From contig NC_081820.1 of assembly GCF_030704535.1 (NCBI RefSeq), forward strand, positions 7,091,001-7,155,000: a stretch of DNA of 64,000 nt, in the 5' to 3' direction. This DNA is from Vitis vinifera. Lineage: Eukaryota; Streptophyta; Magnoliopsida; Vitales; Vitaceae. Of the stretch, positions 39,496 to 50,254 are shown piece after piece. Both the position numbers and the translations under genes were made by a program. Within the stretch, counting starts at the first letter, position 1; each line of letters opens with the position of its first letter. The notes beneath the pieces are model-generated. The model was given only the letters and a program-made list of their open reading frames with translations. It did not search any database and was not told the origin of the DNA.

Positions 39496-40860
39496 TTTCC
39501 AACATATAACAAAATATTATATTTTCTATATAATTTATGATTTTATTATAATATTACTATTTATATTTTACTAAAACCTATTTTTTTTAATTTATTTGTA
39601 ATTACAATTTTTTTTTTCAATAAGACTTCAATTTTAAAAAACAAGCATAAGAAATCATAGTCAAATAAGAAATTTAAAAAAATTAATTAAAATACTTATT
39701 TGATTTGTATTAAAAATGAATATTAAAATTATTTTTATCTTATAGTAATTTTTGTTTCACTAGAATAAAAAAATTGTTTCATAATTAAAAATATATATTT
39801 ATCTTTAAATCATACACAATAGTATATTTTATTTTTATTTTTTAATAACACTTAAATTTGATTTCATATTATTATAAATTAAGTTTATAAAATTTTTATA
39901 AAATAAAAATAAGACATTGTTTTTAAAAACAATACAAATTCTTTTATCTAAACAAGTTTTTTGTTTTTAGTTTTAAAAAACTATTTTTTAAAGTATCTTA
40001 TTGAACACCCTTGTTTTTTAAAAAATTTCTAAAAATTGTTTTTTGTTCTCTATTTTGAAAATAAACTCTAAAAAACACCGTCAAATAGGCCCAAAGTGAT
40101 TTTAGAAAATATTTTTTAGTTCTAGTAATGTTAATTGAACAAATTAATACCACATCATAAATGACCATGTTATATTCAAAGGAAAATAGAAAAAGAGCAA
40201 TGTCCTAAGCCCTACTCTCAACCCAATGCATATATATATATATATATCATAATTTTTTTAAAAAAAAATAGAATCACTTCATACAACAAAAGTTACCATT
40301 TTTAACTGCAAAGGGGATAATTTAGGCCTGTTTGCATATTGGATTTTATTTTGTTTTTGTTTTTAAATAAATACTAGGCTTTAGTTATATCATGGGTTAG
40401 ATTATTTAAGAGTGGGATTGACGTGTTTTGGGCAAAAAAAATTTAATTGAAACAAAAATCCATAGAATGAATTCTCTCCTAAAACAATTTTTAAACTATT
40501 ACTTCTCATCCATGTCACAAAATCGTAATTGATAATTACAATTTTAATATTTTTTTCATTGCTATTATTGGAATATGAGACTCTATTGATTTTTTTCTTA
40601 ATGAAATTTTTAAAAGACTTTAAAATTATTTTCTTGATTTTATAAAGCCTTAGAAATATCTTGTAAGTGAAATTTTTAGAAGATTTTAGTGAGATTGTTT
40701 TTCAATTTTTTCTCAATTTTTTCTTTTTTCTTTCTATCTTTAATTTTTTCATCATTTATTCTTTTTCTATTTTCTTATCTTATTTTTCTACCATAAACTT
40801 AATTCCTTTTTTTTTTTTTTTCACCCTAAAAATAAAACCTTGTCGGCACTTACACTCAAA
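39496..40860. other. 1.37-kb segment present upstream of MYB-2 but absent upstream of MYB-3
   Basis: AT-rich, no coding signal, T/TC-rich toward the right (40.67-40.83 kb). It is bounded by CCTTATG at 39489-39495 and again at 40861-40867. In the other copy the two sides are joined directly at one TCTTATG (56012-56018). Confidence 0.7.
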
Positions 40861-40875
40861 CCTTATGGTAACGAA

Positions 40876-41030
40876 TTTTGAGTGTAGGCAACCATCGTCT
40901 CCATCAGTTTATCTCCCAGGGTTCTACATCGAGTGTGGGGCAACCATCGAATACATCAGTTTATCTCCCATGGTCCTACATCGAGTGTGGGGCAACCATC
41001 GTCTATATCAGTTTTATCTCCCGGGGGTTT
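40876..41030. repeat. 52-bp tandem repeat, three units
   Basis: Units begin GAGTGT(A/G)GG and contain GCAACCATCG, CATCAGTTTATCTCCC and, between units, CTACATC. Three units here, two in the partner copy at 56030-56130. The following sequence to 41150 is shared too and I do not recognise it. Confidence 0.85.
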
Positions 41031-41320
41031 TTGGGTATTGCCAGCGTGAAAGCCTCATGGCCTGGGCAATGCAGTCAAATGCACGAAGTGTAGGAGTCCA
41101 CGGAAGCGTCATACATGGGTGCAACGTTGGTGAAAGCTAAATACCAACTCAAACAAAATTATTTACTAAAATAATGTCATACTTATTAATTGTCGGAATC
41201 AATACGGTTCTGGGTTTGACATATCATCTCCAAATAAGAGGTTTTTCAAAGTTCAAACTAGCCGTATAAGTTAAAAAAAAGCCCCACATGGGCTTTTTTT
41301 TTACTTTTTTTTTTTTTTAT

Positions 41321-42308
41321 ACTTAAACGGCTATTTTAAAAAATAATTCTTAGAAATGATACTTTGAAAAATAATTCTTAAAATATAGTACTTTGAAAAA
41401 TAATTCTAAATCTATGGTACTTTTTGCCACTTTAAAAGTGTTTATTAAAGAGACGTCTTTTTTATTATTCATATTGACCATAAATGTTAAAGAAAAATTG
41501 AATTTACACCGAAGGTATCTATTCAATAGACACCTTTCATAATTTCATAAAATTGAATTTATATTAAAGATATCTCTTCAAAAGACATTTTTCCATAATT
41601 TTTTTATTAATCATACATGTTAAAAAAAATTGAATTTATACTAAAGAAATATCATTTCCATAATACTATAAAATCAAATTAATACTAAAGGTGTTTCTAG
41701 AAAAGACATCTTTAATAATTTTTATATCAATCACACCGTGAAAAAAAATTTAATTTACATTGAAGGAGTCTATACAATTCCACAAAATTGAGTTTATGCT
41801 AAATGTGTCTTTTGAAGAAACACTTTTCATAATTTTTATATTAGTGACTTATAAAAAAAATTAAATTTATACTAAAAGTGTCTTTTGAAGGAAAACTTTT
41901 TAATATAAATTTAATTTTATAGAATCGTAGAAAATGTGTCTTAAGAAGACATCTTTAGTATAAATTTAATTTTTTTTATTATGCAACTGATATGAAAACT
42001 ATGAAAATGTCTATTTAAAAGACACTTTTAATATAAATTTAATTTTATAAAATTATAAAAAGTATCTCTTGAAAATACACTTTTAATGTGAATTCAAATT
42101 TTTTTAACATGTGTTATTGATATAAAAATTGTGGAACTCTTTTAATATAAATTCAAATTTTTTTGAATGTGTATTATTTATATAAAAATGATATAGAATA
42201 TGTCTTTTCAAGAACCATATTTCAAAGTGGCAAAAAGTGCCATAAATTTGGAATTATTTTTCAAAGTACAATTTTTTAAGAATTATTTTTTAAAATAGCC
42301 GTATAAGT
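41321..42308. mobile_element. 988-bp TIR (MITE-like) element upstream of MYB-2
   Basis: Left end ACTTAAACGGCTATTTTAAA and the reverse complement of the right end (ACTTATACGGCTATTTTAAA) begin terminal inverted repeats of roughly 100 bases that run through TGGTACTTTTTGCCACTTT. The interior consists of degenerate units, several carrying self-complementary words such as GTGTCTTTTGAAGAAACAC. No transposase is present. Target duplication is not clear. Confidence 0.75.
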
Positions 42309-42524
42309 GAAAAAAAGCCCCAAATAAGAAGCCGAATTTTTCTTTCCAAAAAAATTATTATTTTTCCCGATACAAACTTTACCATGAGAGAGAGAGAAAG
42401 TGAAAGAGAAAGGATGTGCTTTTTCTCCTGAAAGGAGGACACGTCTACAGACTGATGAACCAAGGCCGGCACCGAATCCCTTTGACTTTCCTCTGTCCTT
42501 ACTCATCCATCTTTCTCTACTTTC

Positions 42525-42533
42525 TATATATAT
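42525..42533 (+). promoter_or_regulatory. TATA element of the MYB-2 cassette
   Basis: TATATATAT lies 76 bases upstream of the first ATG. A TTGAC W-box core lies at 42482-42486. Both are conserved in the MYB-3 cassette. Confidence 0.5.
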
Positions 42534-42608
42534 TATTCTCAAAAGACTCTTTACATACTTCCTTCTTCACATCTTCATATTTTCCTAATCTCCATTTTTC
42601 TATGGAAG

Positions 42609-42701
42609 ATGGGAAGAGCACCATGCTGTGACAAAAATGGGTTGAAGAAAGGGCCATGGACTGTAGAGGAAGATCAGAAATCCCCCCATTATAAAGAACA
42701 G
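42609..42701 (+). pseudogene. Orphan R2R3-MYB first exon fragment of MYB-2 cassette (possible upstream ORF)
   Basis: Encodes [20 protein letters not shown] then [11 protein letters not shown] and ends at a good donor (CAG/gtttgt). The first 24 residues are the classic R2R3-MYB N-terminus, but the rest of R2 is missing. Splicing to the acceptor at 42829-42831 puts it out of frame with the MYB-2 ATG at 42842, so it would act as an upstream ORF. An in-frame path exists only if the weak acceptor at 42788-42790 (gttcag) is used. Confidence 0.65.
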
Positions 42702-42841
42702 GTTTGTGTTATAGCAACGTCATGTGCCCTCTTATATCTTCAAGGTCTCAAATTTCAATGATTCTTTGTTGATTTGTTTGTAATGTTCAGCGTGGAAAAT
42801 TTATGTGGTTTTCTTCCAGTCTAATTTGCAGGGACATTTCG

Positions 42842-43870
42842 ATGAGGGGAAGAGCACAGGAGCAGAATGGCCAGGAGAGAGTTCGATGGTCACCGGATGA
42901 AAACAAGAGACTCGCTGAATATATGGAGAGACATGGTGAGACTAGCTCCTGGAAAAATGTCCCAACGCGTGCAGGGCTAAGCAGGAGTCCGAAGAGTTGT
43001 AGGCTAAGGTGGAACAGCAAACTGAAGCCTGGTATCAACGAAAAGCCCTTCTCTGAAGAGGAAGAAGCCACCATTATCGAACTCCAAAAGCAGCATGGCA
43101 ATAAGTAATGAGAGTCATCCTCATTTTGTTCATTTTTTTTTCTAGCTATTAGGGTTTAGGGTACTTAATCGAACTTGTGTTGGTTTTTCAGGTGGGCAAC
43201 TATTGCAAAGTGCCTGCCAGGGAGAACGGATACTGGGATCAAGAATTTCTGGAATAACCATCTGAAGAAGAAGCTTTCGAAAAAGGAGACTCCGAGCCTT
43301 GTCACTCAGACACCATGGCCCCAGCTTCTTGACACTGCTGATTTGTTGACTTGTGCTTTGAATGATCCCAGGGATGAAGTCAGCAAGTTGCATTCAGATG
43401 CCAGCTTTGCATGGAATCCTCGGCATGGACATGGCCTCCATCCAACAGATGAGGAGCTTCTCACTTCTCCTTCTCCTCTTCCTCCTCAAACACCCAGTTT
43501 CAATTACCAGCAGACTATGGAGGACCCACAAGTTTGTACCAGGAACCCAGATGGGATAGGTTCTAGGCCTGCGAGTATTCCAAATACAAGTTCCATTCCT
43601 GCGCCGGTTTCAGCCTCACTGGAGCCCTCCAAGGCCGATCAAGTAGAGGAGATTGTTGAGGGCACCCCAGCTGACCAAGAAATCGCCAACCGTTATTCCA
43701 GTACTTCAACCACCTTTGAAGCCTCGATCACAGACCTTAAGGATAATGAGAATAATGACGATTTAGGTTCAGAAGACATTCCACTCGCTAGTATATTTAG
43801 TGACTGGTCCCGTCCAGAAGACATTTCAGTCGATAGTATATTTAATCAGTCGATAGAAAGGGTACTTTAG
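42842..43870 (+). CDS. Divergent R2R3-MYB transcription factor (MYB-2)
   Basis: Exons 42842-43104 and 43192-43870 encode 313 aa from the ATG at 42842. R2 spans about residues 13-66 ([19 protein letters not shown] to [10 protein letters not shown]) and R3 about 70-117 ([18 protein letters not shown] to [16 protein letters not shown]). The intron sits at the usual GN(K)/WA position. R2 has SRSPKSC in place of the usual RCGKSC, so the first conserved Cys is lost; the R3 recognition helix keeps IKNFWN, but the preceding DNE reads DTG. The C-terminal 195 residues are Ser/Pro-rich and acidic ([18 protein letters not shown], then two [20 protein letters not shown] repeats). Transcription is presumably driven by the duplicated cassette upstream. 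Target genes unknown. Confidence 0.8.
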
Positions 43871-44600
43871 TCCCCTTTCTACACAATAATAATGGTTCAT
43901 TTCTAGGTCTCTAATGCGTGTATAATGAGCCCCTCATGTATTTGACGTGTATATCAGAGGATCTGATCATCTCCAATTGTAATACAACTCTACCGTTTGA
44001 ATGGTTTGATGAACTTATAACAACTGCCCCAAGTAAGTGATTCAACTCTTTGAAGTACTATCCCGCAATCACATAATTCAACCTTGGAGTTAGATTAATT
44101 TGCTGTAAGATCGTGACAATTCCCAGCACAATTAATTGGGGGACCTTGACTAATTATCACACCACACCCACTTCTTTTGCTAATGAGAAAGCATATTACC
44201 CCGAAGGTAGGAAGTTGGATACGAAAAGAGCTGTAGGAAGTCTGATAGGAAGAATTATAGGATATGTCGGATACAACGATAGGAAAAGAGTTGTAGGATA
44301 TGTCGGATACAATGGTCACGTACAGAGGGAAAAGAGCTGTAGGATGTCGGATACAAACAGAAGGAAAAGAGTGAAAGAGATGGTGGGATCGAAATCGACG
44401 TTTTTATGAACCTTTTATGATTGAAAATTGAAATCTAATTGGAACATGGAAGTGTCTTTAAGTGTCATTGTTTCCTTTTCTATTGCAATGATGGGCGGGC
44501 CCTCCTGCCTTCTGGCATGTTTGTTCCAATAAAAGAGGTCTAACGTCAAGGCCTTCATGCATGCTATACTTTTGAACTTTTATGACTGAATTAATATCCA
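43871..44600. other. MYB-2 3' flank with short direct repeats
   Basis: At about 44218-44360 the words AAAAGAGTTGTAGGATATGT and TCGGATACAA recur three to four times. No gene recognised. Confidence 0.6.
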
Positions 44601-45687
44601 CCAATCGACTATATCTTTGTCACACCAATAAATATGGTTGTAAAATGATATAGAAAACTATATGTTACAAGTCATTTTATGCCTAAGAGCAACTTATTGG
44701 AATGATGTATAAATTTATTAGAAACTTATTTGTCATCAACAAATATGAACTCCTGAACTTTAAGAAATGGTTGACAGGAGATTCTAATAGATGGAAGTAA
44801 CCTTTTAGTAAGAATAGGATGAGAGTCATTTTTGCAAATTCAAGTTGTAGAAATCTTTTTTTTTTTCTTCATAAAATTGAATTGAAAATATTTTTGTAAA
44901 TAAATTTTGGAAAGATATTAGTTCTTTAGTAAATAGAAGTCAAATTGAAATATTTTTTTTTCAATAAAGTTATAAAAATTCATTCTTTTTCTAGTAAAAG
45001 CAAATAAAAATCATTTTTATTGTCAAATGGAGATTTTTGTAATAAATTCTTTTGATAAAATGAGTGTAAATAACTTTTTTTGAAAAGTGAATACAAATAA
45101 ATTTAAATCAAAACACTTATTGCAAATAAATTAAAACTTTTTGTTTATAAATAATAAAATTGAAATCATTCATTCAAAATTGTTTTTTTTTTAAATAAAA
45201 TCCTTTGAAATTTCTTGAAAACTAATTTTTTGAAATATCTTTTTTAGTTAATTCAATAAATCATTTTGCGTAACTCACTTGTCATTTATTTTGTGCATTC
45301 TTGTAATTAGATTTTATCATGATCTTTGTGTATATTGATTTGTGCCTTTAATCTCGGTATCCATGATTAATTAATTAATTGTCACAATTCCTTTTATTCA
45401 TTTAGTATAGACCGTAGGTACAAGGGATTAGAGGAGTGTTACGGTTTATCACCATACCTTCCTGATAGGTAACCTAACCCTCGAATTTAGACTCGGTTTT
45501 TGTAGACGTGTCTTTTCCAAATAAAGAGTCACATAAGACTTTCTTTCTTATTTTGTTTTTGATTTTTTTTTTAAAACTAAAATAAATAGCGACTCCAAGT
45601 CTTTTTCTAAAGATCAAATTTTCACTAAATAAAAAACAAGTCTTGCCATTGAGTGGGGACGCATGTGAAAAACACCGGTCCACAAAA

Positions 45688-45705
45688 TGGCGATTCCACT
45701 GGGGA
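45688..45705 (+). other. Candidate retrotransposon primer binding site
   Basis: TGGCGATTCCACTGGGGA, two bases after CACA. It resembles the TGGCGAC-type sites of plant Tat/Ogre-like gypsy elements from memory; the priming tRNA was not checked. Confidence 0.6.
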
Positions 45706-48049
45706 TGTTTTAAAGGGTCAAACTTGGACTTGAGTGAGGGAAATGTGGTGTTTGATTAATTGATCAGTGGATACCCTCTCATTGTGCCTGTATTGTATAT
45801 TTGCTTGTTTTAGGGCACATAAGTGTTGACATGATGATTATTTTGTATATATGTTGTATATGCCTTGCCACGTTTTCATATTCGCACATTTTTTGAGAGA
45901 TTCGCCTTTATCACCTTATCATTTTCCCTCACGAAGCTTGAGTTGAAAGTGAATCAGGGATATTTGCCTTTATCACCTGATCACTTTATTTTTCACACCT
46001 CATTCATTTTCCGGATCACTGATAGAAATTCTTTAGTCACATTTGTAGCCATCTCACAGTGGACACCTTTATGACTTTAGAGTTTTTGTCATACATCCAA
46101 ATGTTGATTGTCATCACAAGACCACACATCGTGTGTTGTGTTATTTATTTATTTTACTTGAGGCATCACTTCACTTACACGTTGTGATCATGAGACATAA
46201 CCCATCATAGATGATATTGAGCTTTTTGACTTGCACTAAAGGCTTGACCCAGGGAGTTCAGGATTGTGACTCACCTATTTGATGATCAGAGCAGTACCTA
46301 CCCACTTTGCACCCTTTACTCTTGCGTGCCTATCTATTTTGAGCCTTTTGAAGCATCATCCCTCACCTCGTTATTACTTGGCCTTTCTATCCCCAGTTGT
46401 TCTAGCTTTGCACATCTCTTCTTCGATCCGACCAAGTAGAGTGTGAGGAGTATGAGCCCTAGGTTGATCTTGCATGGTGAGGGATGACTTATGATCTTTA
46501 GGTGGCTTATGGTGTGAGGATTGGTCGATTGCCTGATGGGACTATCACTTATTTTTCCATGAGTATAGATATTGATTCGACATGATGAGAGTTGGCTTGT
46601 GATGAGCAGTTGTGCTTGATAAGATCGTCGTTTACTTTGCTTTGAGAGGATCATATTTGAGATTATTACGAAGCATTTGAAGTAGGGTTTGACACACGAT
46701 TCCTGAGGATTGAGGTGGTTATATCAAATGGACATTGATATTTGGTATCAATCATTTGAGGATTTGAGAGCATGGTGTTTAAGACCATGGTTGCAAGATG
46801 GGTGACCCTCATTTCGGTTAGCTTACACCCTATTACCTTTATTGACATCTGAACCATTGCTAGCCTTTTGAGCTTTACATGAGCATCATAGTTTTTTTTT
46901 TTTTCTTATAGCCTTACTCACCTTTTACACTTTGGTGTATATATGCTTTATTTAAGAGTTTCATAATCCATAGACTTATTGGCTCACATTCTGCATTATT
47001 TTGTTATTGTTCAAGCATCATTCTTCATCATACTTCATTGTTTATATATTTTGTTTCATCTTGTCCTTGTTATGATGTTTCTTTCCATGCCTTGAGTGAT
47101 AATATTTCACATTTCAGTGCATGAAGGACGGTCATATCCTTTTCCACTCCCATCTCATGGACATTGTTTTAGAGTTCCTTAGTTGAGGCGATCATCTTGT
47201 AAGAGAGAGTTCATCTACATCATTGTTTGAGTGTGTATCCATTTCATTATGTATTCTTAGTGAAGCTCATTTGTTGATATTTAGAGTATGCTCAAGTAAA
47301 AGAAAAAAAAAAAGCGCATGTATTTATATATGTATACAATGTCATTTTCCATTGAGTTTGTATATTGTCAATTGAGAGCTGTCTTTTTTAGTCAATTGCT
47401 TATGAGAGTTCGTATTTAAGCTTTCAAAGGTCCTCATCTCCTCATGCTTATCTTGTTATGTATTATATGTGTGAGAGATAGATGACCTTTTCCTAGAGAC
47501 TTCGGATCATTATCTTCTCCATCATTACATACATTGGTGATTTGACTATTCTCAATGACTTGATTTGAGTAGATCAGTGCTCATTCATTTTCTGTTCATT
47601 CATCTATTTTTCTCATGGTGTCTTATTCACTTTACCTACATTGTTCTTTGTTCATATAAATTTACATTCCGTGTTCAATAATATTTTCTTTACATCATTC
47701 TTATACATCCCGTCAATATTTTGATATTCTTCCTCTCTTCTCTTTCATCATTGATATATTCATCTCAAATTCTTTCTTTCTCATCGATATATTCATATTG
47801 AATGTCTTTAGATCTATGGCTCATGAGATTCTCTATACATATTGCATTTTATACACAAGGGTATGGGGTTGTATCATTGGGATTATTGAGCCTAGTTTCC
47901 TTTCATTTCTTCACCATATTACCCTAGCCTACGTTACGTCCCGGGTCTTAAGACAACCCTAAGGCCATGATATCACACATTGTTTTTTGATAGCTCTCAC
48001 ATGGGCGATACTTGGGATTGGTTAGAGAGCATTTTGATTATGATGGTTT

Positions 48050-49700
48050 GAGAGTTATGGTATGACCCCACACTGGGGCATAGCCATCTCAGAGAGTTTG
48101 TTGGATATGTAGCCACTCTATTCGATGTATTGCATTGGGGCATACCCTTTTCAGCTAGTTATGGATTCTTATGACAATTTACACCGAGACATGTTCATTC
48201 CTAAAAGGAGATCAGACATCCCCTTCATATTGGAGTGTGGGACGATTGAGTGATTTCATTTGATATGACTATGTCGGGACATACCCCCCTCATTGGTGTT
48301 GATTGGTTCTTGACAATAATATATGGGCATATTCCTTTTAGTCGATGGTGGTTTTTGAGGCATAGTTGTTCCTTGGAGGTGATCAGATTCCTTTTATATT
48401 GAAGTGTAAGGCATGAATGGGAGAGTTCATTTGATGTTCTTACACAGGGACATACCTCTCTCAGACAATGATAAATTTTTTTTTTTTCGGAGTATATCCC
48501 TTTCATTGGTATTGATGGATTTTTGAGATGATTGGATCAGGACATAAACCCTTATGAGAGCTTATAGTGGATTTTAGTCCTCTCATGGATTGCCTTACGC
48601 TAGATCATAGTCTTTTCATTGGCAATTGATCATAGAGATACCTGTTTACATTGAGACAGGATCATTTTAGAACGCATTTTCATTGAGGCATACCACTTTT
48701 CTTGATTATCCACATTGGGGCATTCTTATTCTTTAGAGGAGATCAGATATTCCCATAATGTTATAGTATGAGGAGATTTCAGAGTGTAGAAATATAATTT
48801 GACTTGATGATGTATGATGAATTGTATTCCTCCCGTTGGTGTTTGATTTGGAGATGCTTATATTGGGGCATACCCTACTCATCGATGACTAATTTTGGAG
48901 GTATTTGTTTTATTAGAGGCTTGCCTATTTTGAGAGGATGTATTCATACCGGTGCATAGCCACCTTGTTGATTTTTGACATTGAGACTTGGCTTTCTGTT
49001 TATGATTGTTATCTTTGATGGATTATAGAGATGATGACACCTTAGGTTTTAACTCCTCATCATACCTGGTTTGATTTGGATGTTTGCTTATATTGCATAC
49101 TCAAAAGCCCCATTTTTAACACCATTACACCTACATTCATCTTGTTTGTCAGAGTCTTGTCGTTATATCACTTTGAGCCTACATATTTCATCATCACACA
49201 TGACTTTATCCCATTCTTTTGATCAAAGAAGGATGAAAACTAGTTGTGAGTTTTGTAATCTACTTTTCATATGCCTTTGGATATTAGGTTCAACATCTTC
49301 CATGAAGGTAGGACATGTTAGATTGTTGATGTATTAGTGGTGATGTTTTCACGTTAATGGTTGATGTGTTGTGTCTTATTTTGCTTGCATTTTAAGACTT
49401 GGAATCTTGGTTAGCATTTGTTTGGTATATTATTTTAGTTTTGCTTTGTTAGCATAGTTTATGTGATGCATGGTCTTATTTAAGCATTTATTCATTAAGG
49501 CCATATATTTTCATTGCATTATTGTTGAGCATATCCTAGAGTGTCTTCTGTAGTGACATTATGTGTATCATATTGATCACTATCTCATATTAAGGCATAT
49601 CCCTTCTCTGGATTTATTAGATCTTTTGTTAACGTTATAGTCGCTTGATCCATTTATAGATACTTGTGAGTCACCATACTGGGGCATACATTTTTTCTTA
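48050..49700. repeat. Degenerate repeat field 1 (GGGGCATACC words)
   Basis: The word TTGGGGCATACCC and close variants recur about a dozen times at irregular spacing, often followed by CTCATTGGTGTTGAT. A longer motif (GGAGATCAGACATCCC...ATTGGAGTGTGGG) occurs near 48207, 48376 and 48735. No stable reading frame. Confidence 0.65.
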
Positions 49701-49837
49701 TTGAGTTTATTATCTCTGTCACTTTTTTTTTCTGGGTTTTTTTGGGTGTCTTCGGTTGTAAACCACATTTCTTGGTTCTTGTTTTGCTTTATGTGTTTTT
49801 GATTGCAGATCGCATTTCATTCCTACTTCTTCAATTT

Positions 49838-50248
49838 GTGTAGGGCATCCTTCTATCGTCAGTTTGTTTAAGTCATCCCCATTCCTTCAGTTTGTTTAGG
49901 GCATTCCTCTACCATCAGTTTGTTTAGGGCATCCCTATTCCTTCAGCTTGTTTAGATCATCCCTCTACAGTCAATTTGTTTAGAGCATCCCCCTTCCTTC
50001 AACTTGTTTAGGGCATCCCTCTCTCGTTAGTTTGTTTAGGGTATCCTCTTTTGTTTAGCTTGTTTAGGGTATTCCCCTACAGTCAGTTTCTTTAAGGCAT
50101 CTCTCTTCCTTCAGCTTGTTTAGGGCATCCCTTTTCATCAGTTTGTTTAGGGCATCCCCATTTCATCAATTTATTTAGAGAATCCCCTTAAAGTTAGTTT
50201 GTTTAAGGCATCTCTTTGCCATCAGTTTGTTTAGGGCACCCCATTTTC
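49838..50248. repeat. Tandem repeat field 2, unit about 29 bp
   Basis: About 14 units of the form TTCAGTTTGTTTAGGGCATC plus CCCATTCC. Units alternate between a CTTG and a TTTG version, suggesting a two-unit higher-order repeat in part of the array. Confidence 0.9.
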
Positions 50249-50254
50249 AATTAT

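Larger units (their letters stand above)
40861..42830. repeat. Segmental repeat D, copy 1: 5' cassette of MYB-2 (partner at 56013-58040)
   Basis: A contiguous block with a 52-bp minisatellite, a 1-kb TIR element, promoter, orphan MYB exon and leader intron. It is nearly identical to its partner, roughly 95-99% by eye, with indels inside the repeats. Confidence 0.9.

Noticed and set aside
40667..41140. 157-codon plus-strand frame
   Set aside because: It begins in a T-rich low-complexity tract (Phe/Ile/Leu-rich) and runs through the 52-bp repeats. The partner copy has lost the first part, so it is a chance frame.
42803..43108. Longer MYB-2 start with MWFSSSLICRDIS before MRGRA
   Set aside because: The extra residues overlap the leader-intron acceptor conserved in MYB-1, MYB-2 and MYB-3 (TTTGCAGG), so the ATG at 42842 is preferred. 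Kept only as an alternative in the findings.
45865..46074. 69-codon plus-strand frame after the primer site as a gag start
   Set aside because: No zinc knuckle, no continuation of the frame, and the downstream DNA is non-coding repeats.
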